Source of the DNA: a virus
Length of the DNA stretch: 64,000 nucleotides
IMG/VR virus record: IMGVR_UViG_3300021963_006415
Location: 1 to 64,000 of that record
Direction: 5' to 3' (one strand)
Part shown: positions 7,557 through 16,279 of the stretch, in pieces
Numbering within the stretch: the first letter of the stretch is position 1
Layout: every line of letters starts with the position of its first letter
Notes under the pieces: generated by a model
Seen by the model: only the letters and a program-made list of their open reading frames with translations
What the model was told of the DNA's origin: nothing
Databases searched by the model: none
Made by a program: the position numbers and the translations under genes

Positions 7557-9164
7557 TTAACGAAGTAACCAAGTTAGATTTTCTTTCTCTCCTCTACCCA
7601 ACTCCATTTCATATGGATTTTTCTGCTGCCAGTTAGAAGTATATACCCCTGTACTGTTTTGTATTGTGGTTGCATTCAACATATTTCTTGTCAAATCAAT
7701 ACCTTCTTGTCTTAAACGAAGTGCGGTATTTCTAACCCATAATCCAATTCCTAACGCCATTACCAAGTCATCATTATATCCTTTCATTGCTTCCGCTCTA
7801 CCACCATTCCAAATAAATGTAAACAATTCATCTATCAATCTATTAGAACGAATCAAAATATCCTTATCAGTCATATAGGTATCCAATGCTGATATAATCA
7901 AAGGACGGGTTTTAGATGTTGTAGAAAATCCTGCAACCATTCCCCTTTCCTGTCTATAATATTTGTTAGACATTTGTTTTTCAACATCTACATATTGTAA
8001 ATCGTTACTCATATAGAATAGATTCGGATATCCTCTATCTATAATTTGCTGAATACAAGCCCAACCTACGTTTGAGTTCTCCACTACTAACAATGCGTTA
8101 TTATATTCAGTTGCTAATGCGGTTAAAAAGTTTCCAAAATCTTTTGTGTCAATCTTACCTCTATATTCACCAACTTGCGATGAATCTTCTATATCAATGA
8201 TTTGAGCAGTAGAATAGTCACTTCCATCTCCTCTCGCCACGTCGGCGGATATCATATATTGTCTATTGTAATTAGGATGTTCCCATATCCAAAGATTTCC
8301 ATCGAATCCTCTCTTTTCTACGGGCTCCATAACGTATGTATCTTTATACCACGTTAGTAATGCCGGGTCGATTACAGTATCACCCGAACCAATAAAGTCA
8401 CAATCACATTCTTGTGCTGCTCCTTTAACTCCTAAGATACGAGTTTGCTCATCTCTCCACGCTTGGTTTCTTTCAGGGTGTACAGTCCAATGTAAATTGA
8501 TACAATTGAACCCATTTGCACCACTTTCACCTTCTACCCACATTTTATGGAACCAGTTACCCACACCATTAGGAGTAGATAATACGATTGCCGAACCACC
8601 TGTTGATAAGGTAGATTGTGCTGATAACCAAATTTCATCAATATCTCTAATGAATGCCGCCTCATCCACAACTAATAGTGATAGGGCTTCAGAACGTCCG
8701 GCATCTGGAGAAGATGCGATTGCTTTTACTTGTGAGCCGTTCTTTAATTTAAGCGATAGTTTGTTATCTTCAACGGATGAATTACCACCATCTCTTAACC
8801 ATACAGGCAGTAAATCGTGCATAACCCTAACCTTCTCTACTAAGTTTTTTGCAACAGTCACTTTAGTTGCAATAACCAACGCATTGAAGTCTTGGTTGAA
8901 TAACATCTTCCAAAGAATAAAGCCCGCCGATAAAGTTGATAAACCTAATTGGCGGGATTTAAGAATGATGTTAAATCTATTATCTTTAAAATCATCTAAA
9001 CAATTTTCCTGAAATGGGTATAAATGAAAAGGTATTTTTCCTCTCGTTGGGTGCTGAATCACACAATACTTTTTCATAAAGTATATTGGGTCTAAAGCAC
9101 ACTTCTTATACTCATCGGCGATGATTTCTTTTAGAGTCTTTTTAGGTTGCCCTTGAACACTCAT
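7557..9164 (-). CDS. terL: terminase large subunit (ATPase and nuclease)
   Basis: A 535-residue DNA-packaging motor of the T4 gp17 type. The ATPase domain shows a Walker A variant KSRQLGLST (about 69-77), Walker B VVDEAA (165-170) and a coupling motif LSTPNG (195-200). The C-terminal RNase H-like nuclease has its three acidic blocks: SADVARGDGSDYS (Asp about 308), VVENSNVG (Glu about 362) and NDDLVMALG near 465. The ATG overlaps the upstream TAA by one base. It pumps DNA through the portal encoded nearby and cuts concatemers. All key residues appear intact. Confidence 0.96.
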   Translation of the reverse strand: MSVQGQPKKTLKEIIADEYKKCALDPIYFMKKYCVIQHPTRGKIPFHLYPFQENCLDDFKDNRFNIILKSRQLGLSTLSAGFILWKMLFNQDFNALVIATKVTVAKNLVEKVRVMHDLLPVWLRDGGNSSVEDNKLSLKLKNGSQVKAIASSPDAGRSEALSLLVVDEAAFIRDIDEIWLSAQSTLSTGGSAIVLSTPNGVGNWFHKMWVEGESGANGFNCINLHWTVHPERNQAWRDEQTRILGVKGAAQECDCDFIGSGDTVIDPALLTWYKDTYVMEPVEKRGFDGNLWIWEHPNYNRQYMISADVARGDGSDYSTAQIIDIEDSSQVGEYRGKIDTKDFGNFLTALATEYNNALLVVENSNVGWACIQQIIDRGYPNLFYMSNDLQYVDVEKQMSNKYYRQERGMVAGFSTTSKTRPLIISALDTYMTDKDILIRSNRLIDELFTFIWNGGRAEAMKGYNDDLVMALGIGLWVRNTALRLRQEGIDLTRNMLNATTIQNSTGVYTSNWQQKNPYEMELGRGEKENLTWLLR

Positions 9165-9820
9165 TATTTTTTAACTTTGATTTTCCAATAAGTACCAAAT
9201 CCAACGTATGGTGAAAATCCGCCGGTAGTACCATCAACTACTCTATTGTTTACACCTAAAGTAAATTGATATATTTTATCTTTTTTAGTTTTTAACATTA
9301 CACCTGCTCCAACCGAAGAAACTACATCTGCTTTATTAAATCCACCATTTAATCCATAATAAACTTGCATTTTAGCTGGCTCTTTAACAATAAGTTCTTC
9401 TTTAATAACTCTTTCTTTAACTTTAGCATCCCAAGTTCTACCTAAGATTCTATTCTTTGTGATAGTATCGGTAAGAGCGATAGTTCCTAAACCACCATCC
9501 AATACTAATGTATCTTTATAAACAATCTTAGCTAAGTAATCTTTAAGTATTGCTGCACTATCTACATTTACCATTTCTTTAAGTACTAAAGTATCTACAT
9601 CAATTACTTCATGTACAATATCTTTACCCTTTTTAGTTACCACTTTTACTTTCTCTACTTCAATAGTATCAATTGTATGTTTTATAACTTCATATTTTTT
9701 ACCATCAATTCTGATAGTTCTTCCACCTGGCATTACCCCACCTGGGTTAAACCATTGTAATAAAATCCAAATTACTAATGCTACAATAGCAATGTTTTTA
9801 AAATTCAATAATTTTTTCAT
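9164..9820 (-). CDS. membrane-anchored protein with possible beta-strand C-terminus
   Basis: A 218-residue protein with one N-terminal hydrophobic segment (about residues 10-24, IAIVALVIWILLQWF) after a short basic stretch, so probably an inner-membrane anchor. The remainder is beta-rich, and the C-terminal 60 residues (YYGLNGGFNKADVVSSVGAG onward, ending YVGFGTYWKI) alternate aromatic and glycine residues like outer-membrane strands. It may be a spanin-like or entry-related envelope protein, but no family is recognised. It is translationally coupled to the terminase. Confidence 0.7.
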   Translation of the reverse strand: MKKLLNFKNIAIVALVIWILLQWFNPGGVMPGGRTIRIDGKKYEVIKHTIDTIEVEKVKVVTKKGKDIVHEVIDVDTLVLKEMVNVDSAAILKDYLAKIVYKDTLVLDGGLGTIALTDTITKNRILGRTWDAKVKERVIKEELIVKEPAKMQVYYGLNGGFNKADVVSSVGAGVMLKTKKDKIYQFTLGVNNRVVDGTTGGFSPYVGFGTYWKIKVKK

Positions 9821-9824
9821 AATT

Positions 9825-10493
9825 CTATTTTTTTATAAGCTCTGAATGATTTAATTCACATAACTTATCTTCTAATGCTGCTTTCCTCTCCAATAGAGCT
9901 TCAATTGCTTCGGTAGCACCATCAATATCTTTTTGTAAATCTTCTTTTACTTTATCCATATCAACATCGTAATTCCATTTTTCGATTCTACCATCTTCAT
10001 TTACGAATTCCAATGTTTTAGAAAGTCCGGCTAACGCATCTTCAAATCTCATCTTCAAATCTCTAACATACGCTATTTGATTTCTTGTTATTTTATAATC
10101 TGCATAAAAAGGAAACGTTCCATCTATTTTTAATTTTGTTTCCATTTTTGCCAAACAATTTGAACAATATCCTGTTTTACGGATTAACTTTTTATCAGCG
10201 TGTCCATATTGTATAGTATTACAATCTTCTGCTGAGCAGGTATTTAACTTTTCTAAATATGCTCTAACATCATCTAATTGTGATACTGATATTTTATATC
10301 CCTCCTTTTGTTCCCATTTCTTACCCTCTTTATCAGTCCAAATTTCACCAACGTTTCTTTTGGTTTCTACTTCACCTTCGTAACCATGTACTTTTTGTGT
10401 ATTATCATCTCTACCAAATACCGTATCTATAATCTTTTTACGGGTTGGATGAATGTAATTATTTTTTTCTTCAAAGCTTTTTCTCTTTGCCAT
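9825..10493 (-). CDS. zinc-finger protein upstream of terminase, possible packaging factor
   Basis: A 222-residue protein. A central pair of Cys motifs (CSAEDC at about 86-91 and CSNC at about 112-115) probably binds one zinc ion. The N-terminal 60 residues are basic and resemble a virion-associated linker; residues about 140-222 form a long predicted coiled coil. It lies two genes upstream of the large terminase, where a small terminase is often found, but its sequence does not let me make that assignment. The function is unknown. Confidence 0.7.
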   Translation of the reverse strand: MAKRKSFEEKNNYIHPTRKKIIDTVFGRDDNTQKVHGYEGEVETKRNVGEIWTDKEGKKWEQKEGYKISVSQLDDVRAYLEKLNTCSAEDCNTIQYGHADKKLIRKTGYCSNCLAKMETKLKIDGTFPFYADYKITRNQIAYVRDLKMRFEDALAGLSKTLEFVNEDGRIEKWNYDVDMDKVKEDLQKDIDGATEAIEALLERKAALEDKLCELNHSELIKK

Positions 10494-10513
10494 AATATTA
10501 TTTGTTTATAACT

Positions 10514-10521
10514 TATTTATA
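10514..10521 (-). promoter_or_regulatory. TATAAATA box upstream of zinc-finger gene
   Basis: Minus-strand TATAAATA in a 46-base AT-only gap between two genes, about 20 bases upstream of the ATG at 10493. It matches the T4 late -10 consensus in the coding orientation, unlike the other boxes here, which read TATTTATA. AT content makes chance occurrence likely, so confidence is low. Confidence 0.3.
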
Positions 10522-10539
10522 TATACATATATATATAAT

Positions 10540-13500
10540 TTATCTTCCAAACTTAAAAATTCCTAAAATTTGATTCAACGGAGCGAATGTGCCCGTTAAT
10601 TTATAGGTATTTCCTTTGTAAAAGAATACTAATCCTTCGTTTGGAACTAACTTTTCAAATCCACCAATAGCGTTTAATCTAGCCAATTCCTTTTCCAATC
10701 TTTTTATTTGAGCTTCACTACCACCACTTCTGATATCAGATATTGATGATTCTAATGATGTTTTAATTGATTGTAAAGCCGCATCAGGCTGAGCTGTTAG
10801 TACTGAACTCATAAATGAAAGAACTTCTGCGCCAACTCCTAAAAAGATATCTTCAAATTTACGAAGGTTTCCTTTCATAATTTTATCCTTTGCATCCTTA
10901 TCAACACCATCTGCCCACTTTCTGGCATCCTCATCTGCAATTGATTTAATTGTAAATGATTTATTATCAAATGCCCATCTTCTTGCTAATCCTTCTTTTT
11001 CTAATTGTGCTAAATTCTTTTTTGATTTGTTTACAAAATTCATCCACCAAGCATAGTGATATTCAGCTACACCATCTCTATCGGATAATCCGAATTCAGA
11101 TTGTAGTTTGGATAACATACCATTAAACTTACCTTTTTGAGAACTTAACTTTTCATCCTTTGGTAACTTTGTAATTGGAGGTCCTTGAATTGTGTAAGTG
11201 TCTTGTACGTGCTTATTGATTTGTTTAATCATAGATGCTAATTTACTTTCAGCACCTTTTACACTACCTATTGCATTTCCTTTCTCATCGTATTCAACCA
11301 CATTATGGAATATTAATAGATTTTGTCCATATGGGATTACGTTTGCGTTTTGTGGATAGATTACTTCTAAATTACAAAATGCTGAACCATCTTTGAATAT
11401 GCTTTGTCTTTCTTTTTCGCTCAATCCGCTAATTGCTGAATATAAATCTCTCATTGCGAAATTATATGCATCACTCAATGCACCTCTACCGCCAAATTTA
11501 GATGCCAACGCATTCATATCTAAAGCGCTTGCTCCACCATTTGCCAAATGTCCTTTATTACGAGCTGCAATTAACTTACCATTTTTCCAACTGATTGCTA
11601 ATGCCTGTCCATCGGTTTTCTCTCTTACTACTCCCAATTTACCATCTAACGCATTATTAACAATTTTTTTTAAATCACCAAATGTAAGATTCATTGAAAT
11701 ATCAAATGGATGATTCATATGCCCATATGCACCACCTTCACTAATCATTTGTTTAGATTCGTAAATGTGTCCATTTCTTTTACCAAAATCTCTTAATAAA
11801 ATTCCAGCAGCTGCATTAGCTTCGTTTTCAACATCAGAACCGGTTGAACCATCTTCATATCCACCAATAGTTCCAACTTGTCTTTGTTTAAGGTGTACTA
11901 ATTCGTGTGCTAATGTTCTAAGAATATCTGGTAAACTTCTATTACTTACATAAACAAATATTTCATCGGTCTTAGGGTCATATCCTCCATAAGATTTGAA
12001 TGAAGTAGCAAATTCATTATCTTTTACTAATCGTATTCCAAATGGAAATTGGTCTAAAGATAACCTATCTTTTGCAAATTTAATAAACTCACCTATAGTC
12101 TGAGCTTTACTTTTTTTTTGCTCTGGAGCTGGAACTTCTTCTTTTAATAACCCCAACTTAACAGACATATCAGTTATTTCTTCATAATCTGTATCTCTTA
12201 AACTTCTTTCTACTTCTCTTCTATTTGCATTTGGGTCTGCACAAACGGCTGCTCCTATTTTTTTTCTACCAAATGAACCAGCTCTATCCCACATTTTCAT
12301 AATAGCTTTGTAATGCCAATCGCCATGTCCTACTTCATTAAATGCAGATGGTGTTTTTATTCTTACCCAACCACCCCAACGAAACACTTTAGCGGGTATT
12401 GGTAATGTAGAGCCTAATGGTAATTTATGCTGATACTTTTTATCAATTCCAATTACTTTTGTAACAAAATCCCTAGTCTTATTATCAGCACCTATTAATT
12501 CAACTTCTACTTCAACAGGCTGTCCACCTATTTTAATTTTACCTTTAAAAAATCCTTTATTGATTTCATTTATAGTTCTAAATGTAGTTGCTTGCTTACC
12601 ATTAATTGTTGGCATTCCGTGGTCATCAGTTCCAATATCTTTAACTTGTATTTTTTTGTTTTTGAACTTGCCCATTAAAACAATATCACCTTTATCAACA
12701 TCTACATTTACATCTTCTTTAACTAAATCTCCAAAATCTTTACCTTGCTTATATGATTTAATAGATTGTAATAATTGTTCATCTGACATTTCAAATGTTT
12801 CCATTTTCTCTGCCATTTTGTTAACTACGTTCTGAATATATTTTTCAGAATTGAATTCTTCGTTTTCATTAACTAATGAACGTAGTTCTAATAATCCCAT
12901 CGTTACTCCTGCCAACCCTGCTCCACCAACTGCGGCTTGAGTACCACCCAATCCCATCGATTCTAATGCAACGTGTTTGATTGCATCTTTACCTAAGTGT
13001 GCGGCAAATCCACCGGCACCGTGAGTAAATGCCCCAATAGCACCATGTCCTACCGCAGATGCTGCTCCGCCTAATCCTGCTCCGCCTGCTATTGCTTTTG
13101 CTCCGGCAGCTAAACCACTTCCTAATGCAACACTAGCAACTAAAAGACCTAAATCTTTATAAAAATGCTTCATATGATGGACTTGCTCTTTTCTTTTTTC
13201 ATCAGAATATTCCCATTCACCAGTTTCTTTATTTTTAGTAGAACCAATCTTTTGCCCACTTGCTAATGCTTTATGCGCATCATATGCACCTTTTAGCATT
13301 TCGCCTTTATGTTGTAAAACGTGTCCAATTGCTTTAACAACTTTAGTATCTGCTACTTTCTTTATACCATCTTTTAAAGAGTTCATAAACTTAGAACCCT
13401 TTTTATGCTCACCATTATTGATAAACTCCTGCTCTTCTTTACCTAAAGATTTAATTTCATTATCTAATGCAGATTTCAGTTCTTCAGCTTTTTTTTCTTT

Positions 13501-14568
13501 TGCTACTCTATCTTCTGCATTTGATTTTAATTCAGCACCACTTAATTTTTGTTCTGGTGGTGGAGCTTGTTTTTCTCCACTCTTTTCAGAACCATCTTTT
13601 GGTTTAGCATCTACTTTACCTTGAGCAGTATCACCTTTTTTAACAGGCTGACCTGGTTGAGGCGGTGTTTCTGCTTTTTTCTTCGGTTCGTTTGCTGGCG
13701 CATCATCCGGGCCAACTAACTTTTTAGCCTGAATATGTGCTTCGTGGTCTTTTGGTAATCTTAATGCGTTTCTTACACTAATTTTTTTCTTTTTACCATC
13801 TGCTGCAGTATATGTAAGCTCCTTATCCATATTTGGATTAGGCTCTTCTTCTAAAAAGTATTCTTCAATAAAATTATCTGCTTCAAATACTAATTTTGCA
13901 ATTTGTTCTGCAATAGGGTCATATACATATGAATCATCCGTAGTTGCTACTGAACGAATATCATCATTTTTCTTTTGTATCTTCTTAACATCCTCTTTGG
14001 ATGGATAACCTTTTATGAATTCTTCTTTTACTAATTTTTTAGTTATCATTTTATAAATTTCTTTATCAAATTTTGGGTATGCTTTCAAAAATAATTTTTC
14101 AGCATTATCCGAACTTAACCAATTTCTTACATCAGTTCCACTAATTGCTTCTGGTTCAGGTGGTATAATATAAGTATAACCAATCTCATCGTAACCATAT
14201 CCAGCCTTACCTTTGTATGGTTTAAAATATTTACCTGCTAATCTATCCGCATCTTTTTGTCCAACAGCTGCAATATATTGAGTAGTTTTACCATCGAATT
14301 TAGAAAGTATTTCTTTTGGAGCGTATGGGTTTGATACTTGTACAATTTTGTTTGGTGGAATACCAAACATTTTACCCATTATAACAACTTTCTCTTTGAA
14401 ATTAAACGGAGATTTACCACTATCGGTTTTATCGGATGTGCCAATATAAACGTTATTAGCACCAAATTTTGACACTAATTTTTGATAGGCAGCGTAATGT
14501 CCTTTGTGAAAAGGTTGAAAACGGCCCGAATATACAACTATGGTTTTTTTGACTACTGGTTTATCCAC
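10540..14568 (-). CDS. multidomain NMNAT / metalloprotease-like / nucleic-acid-ligase-like protein
   Basis: A 1342-residue protein starting at GTG. Residues 1-180 are a nucleotidyltransferase of the NMN adenylyltransferase type: GRFQPFHKGH (15-24, with HxGH) and ISGTDVR (142-148). Next come a charged linker and a Gly/Ala-rich hydrophobic block at about 475-560, perhaps membrane-interacting. Around 886-890 HELVH with a downstream Glu-rich stretch resembles a zinc metalloprotease. From about 975 to the end it looks like an ATP-dependent RNA/DNA ligase: EKTDGQA with the candidate adenylated Lys (about 983), NLEVIYP, EGLVF, and YKLTG near 1322. It lies between the glycan cluster and packaging genes. 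Possible roles are NAD synthesis or nucleic-acid repair delivered with the particle; these are inferences. Confidence 0.85.
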   Translation of the reverse strand: MDKPVVKKTIVVYSGRFQPFHKGHYAAYQKLVSKFGANNVYIGTSDKTDSGKSPFNFKEKVVIMGKMFGIPPNKIVQVSNPYAPKEILSKFDGKTTQYIAAVGQKDADRLAGKYFKPYKGKAGYGYDEIGYTYIIPPEPEAISGTDVRNWLSSDNAEKLFLKAYPKFDKEIYKMITKKLVKEEFIKGYPSKEDVKKIQKKNDDIRSVATTDDSYVYDPIAEQIAKLVFEADNFIEEYFLEEEPNPNMDKELTYTAADGKKKKISVRNALRLPKDHEAHIQAKKLVGPDDAPANEPKKKAETPPQPGQPVKKGDTAQGKVDAKPKDGSEKSGEKQAPPPEQKLSGAELKSNAEDRVAKEKKAEELKSALDNEIKSLGKEEQEFINNGEHKKGSKFMNSLKDGIKKVADTKVVKAIGHVLQHKGEMLKGAYDAHKALASGQKIGSTKNKETGEWEYSDEKRKEQVHHMKHFYKDLGLLVASVALGSGLAAGAKAIAGGAGLGGAASAVGHGAIGAFTHGAGGFAAHLGKDAIKHVALESMGLGGTQAAVGGAGLAGVTMGLLELRSLVNENEEFNSEKYIQNVVNKMAEKMETFEMSDEQLLQSIKSYKQGKDFGDLVKEDVNVDVDKGDIVLMGKFKNKKIQVKDIGTDDHGMPTINGKQATTFRTINEINKGFFKGKIKIGGQPVEVEVELIGADNKTRDFVTKVIGIDKKYQHKLPLGSTLPIPAKVFRWGGWVRIKTPSAFNEVGHGDWHYKAIMKMWDRAGSFGRKKIGAAVCADPNANRREVERSLRDTDYEEITDMSVKLGLLKEEVPAPEQKKSKAQTIGEFIKFAKDRLSLDQFPFGIRLVKDNEFATSFKSYGGYDPKTDEIFVYVSNRSLPDILRTLAHELVHLKQRQVGTIGGYEDGSTGSDVENEANAAAGILLRDFGKRNGHIYESKQMISEGGAYGHMNHPFDISMNLTFGDLKKIVNNALDGKLGVVREKTDGQALAISWKNGKLIAARNKGHLANGGASALDMNALASKFGGRGALSDAYNFAMRDLYSAISGLSEKERQSIFKDGSAFCNLEVIYPQNANVIPYGQNLLIFHNVVEYDEKGNAIGSVKGAESKLASMIKQINKHVQDTYTIQGPPITKLPKDEKLSSQKGKFNGMLSKLQSEFGLSDRDGVAEYHYAWWMNFVNKSKKNLAQLEKEGLARRWAFDNKSFTIKSIADEDARKWADGVDKDAKDKIMKGNLRKFEDIFLGVGAEVLSFMSSVLTAQPDAALQSIKTSLESSISDIRSGGSEAQIKRLEKELARLNAIGGFEKLVPNEGLVFFYKGNTYKLTGTFAPLNQILGIFKFGR

Positions 14569-14586
14569 AATCCCTTTTTGTTTGTA

Positions 14587-14594
14587 TATAAATA
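14587..14594 (-). promoter_or_regulatory. TATTTATA box upstream of the 1342-residue protein gene
   Basis: Minus-strand TATTTATA about 18 bases upstream of the GTG at 14568, in the gap that follows the long glycan operon. It overlaps one arm of an AT-rich hairpin. This would let the packaging genes be transcribed separately from the glycan genes; inferred from recurrence and position. Confidence 0.35.
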
Positions 14595-14610
14595 TCTTTT
14601 TATAAAAGAT
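14594..14610 (-). terminator. AT-rich hairpin at the end of the glycan operon
   Basis: A perfect inverted repeat (ATCTTTT, three-base loop, AAAAGAT) begins at the last base of the 41-residue gene's stop codon. It could terminate or stabilise the transcript of the upstream operon. It has only two G-C pairs, so the call is weak. Confidence 0.25.
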
Positions 14611-14735
14611 TAGAAACTTTTATAAACAAAAGGGTCTCTTTTTTTAAGTTCTTCTAATTTTTTTTTAAATCTTTTTTTACGTTTGTGCTCTTCCCAAAGT
14701 TTTACAAAGAAAGAAATTACTGGCCAATTTTTCAT
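14610..14735 (-). CDS. 41-residue basic protein
   Basis: A short gene of 42 codons including TAA, from ATG at 14735, six bases after the stop of the preceding gene. The product MKNWPVISFFVKLWEEHKRK continues as a Lys-rich helix (KKRFKKKLEELKKRDPFVYK) and ends SF. The regular helix pattern, the defined C-terminal RDPF-type motif and the exact fit in an otherwise empty 173-base gap argue that it is real. The function is unknown; a small DNA- or membrane-binding helix is possible. Confidence 0.6.
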   Translation of the reverse strand: MKNWPVISFFVKLWEEHKRKKRFKKKLEELKKRDPFVYKSF

Positions 14736-14741
14736 AATAAA

Positions 14742-15284
14742 TTAATTTTTGTAATACAATTCAGGGTATTCTACTAAGCAATGAACTCCGCCTGTTTTAT
14801 AAGCCCTTTCATATATTGGTTCTATATCATTCCAATTTGTTAAATTGTGAAATTCTATATTTTTACATAAAGATTTAAATTCATCAAAATAGTTTCCTTT
14901 ATGTTGGTGGCCAGGGTCTAATGGTTTATCAGAGCCTTTACCTAATCTTATTAATATATTTGCTTTTTTTCCAGTCATTAATTCATATTTGTCTATATGA
15001 TTAATTAACTGATTTGCTGCGCATATTATAAAATCCCAACGTGGATAGAATGTAACAACAGTTTTTCCGGTCATTGCTATTCCTAAACTCATACCCATTT
15101 GAGTTTCTTCCATTACAGGCAATTCTACCATCTTTTCTTTTGGTACATTACCCAATGTAGTACTCATAGGATTTCCGGCATAGACTATTTGTTGTCCTAT
15201 AAATATAACATCATCTTTTTCTCCTAAAATTTTCATAGCAGATGTCAATGCATCTTTATATGGAGTATATTCTGGTTGACTCAT
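14742..15284 (-). CDS. TPP-dependent enzyme, E1-beta / transketolase-type pyrimidine domain
   Basis: A 180-residue protein matching the pyrimidine-binding domain of the E1-beta subunit of 2-oxoacid dehydrogenases and transketolases: YKDALTSAMKILGEKDDVIF, then EETQMGMSLGIAMTGKTVVT and the later NQLINHIDKYELMTG block, with a helical core and probable catalytic Glu in MEET. It lacks the usual C-terminal domain (family members have about 320 residues). The companion E1-alpha-like gene is at 17198-17827, with two epimerase genes between. Together they could form a TPP enzyme acting on a sugar precursor. Its ATG overlaps the upstream stop by one base. Confidence 0.85.
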   Translation of the reverse strand: MSQPEYTPYKDALTSAMKILGEKDDVIFIGQQIVYAGNPMSTTLGNVPKEKMVELPVMEETQMGMSLGIAMTGKTVVTFYPRWDFIICAANQLINHIDKYELMTGKKANILIRLGKGSDKPLDPGHQHKGNYFDEFKSLCKNIEFHNLTNWNDIEPIYERAYKTGGVHCLVEYPELYYKN

Positions 15285-16279
15285 TATGGTTGTGAATTTG
15301 GGTTAAATAAATGTTTGTTTGCTTTATACCAATTTAGTGCATCTTCTAATCCACTTTTTAAATCGTATTTTGGTTTCCATCCCAATTTACGAAGTTTTTC
15401 ATTAGATAATAATCTAACAGGAATCATAGGTGCTTTATTACTTACATAATCGATTGGATTATTATTATTTTCAATTTCTTTAATAGTATTTAAAACCTCA
15501 TTAACACTATATCCCGTACCATAACATACATTGTAAATATCATATGTATCTACATTTTCAGCAACACATATGAATCCACTAACCATATCATCGACGTGGA
15601 TAATATCTCTAATCTCACTTCCATCACCCCAAACAGGTATTGGATTCAACCCATCTGCTACTTTACGAATGTTTGCAGGAGTAACGTGGCATTTTTCGTA
15701 ATCGTATTTATCGTTCGGTCCAAATGCGTTTGAAGGTCTGATGATTACACACTGCATTGGATTGTGAATGTGATTTGATAAGAAATCACAAAGAGTTTCA
15801 CCATATCTTTTCATATTACCAACTGCTTTGTAAACAGGGTATATATTTGGTGTTTGACAATTTTCTTCTTCATAACAATAGTTCTTTCCCAAATCTGGAT
15901 ATACTGTATTTGATGAAATATACATAAATTTACGGACTTTATTTTTCCAAGCTTGCTCCATTAAATTTACATTCATTTCTACGTTTTGTGTAACATGCAA
16001 TAGTGGATTTACTTTTGTATCCAATGCGTTTGTAGTGTTTGCTGCACAATGAAATATAACATCTATATTCGTTGTTACTATTTTACAAAATTCGGCATCT
16101 GTCAAATCACCTTTATAGTGTTCACATTGATTTAAATCGTTTGGTATATCGTTTGTTAAATTTCTTTTATAAGTAACTGCTCTAACGTTTGTATATCCCA
16201 AATCTAAAAGCATTTTTAATAATCGTGAACCTATAAATCCACTAGCTCCTGTGACTAATATTTTATCTGTTTTTTTCAT
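15284..16279 (-). CDS. NAD-dependent sugar epimerase/dehydratase (extended SDR)
   Basis: A protein of 331 residues from ATG 16279; an ATG three codons upstream at 16288 is also possible. The Rossmann motif TGASGFIG is at the N-terminus, the DVIFHCAA block follows, and the catalytic pattern Tyr-x-x-x-Lys is seen in YPVYK. The downstream RYGETL and IRPSNAFGPND segments are typical of nucleotide-sugar 4-epimerases or 4,6-dehydratases. The substrate cannot be read from sequence. It overlaps the upstream epimerase gene by about 17 bases and is part of the activated-sugar module. Confidence 0.9.
   Translation of the reverse strand: MKKTDKILVTGASGFIGSRLLKMLLDLGYTNVRAVTYKRNLTNDIPNDLNQCEHYKGDLTDAEFCKIVTTNIDVIFHCAANTTNALDTKVNPLLHVTQNVEMNVNLMEQAWKNKVRKFMYISSNTVYPDLGKNYCYEEENCQTPNIYPVYKAVGNMKRYGETLCDFLSNHIHNPMQCVIIRPSNAFGPNDKYDYEKCHVTPANIRKVADGLNPIPVWGDGSEIRDIIHVDDMVSGFICVAENVDTYDIYNVCYGTGYSVNEVLNTIKEIENNNNPIDYVSNKAPMIPVRLLSNEKLRKLGWKPKYDLKSGLEDALNWYKANKHLFNPNSQP

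Noticed and set aside
10501-10540. Short alternating TA tract as an origin of replication
   Set aside because: The gap is only 46 bases with no repeats or binding-site series; AT-rich gaps are common here.
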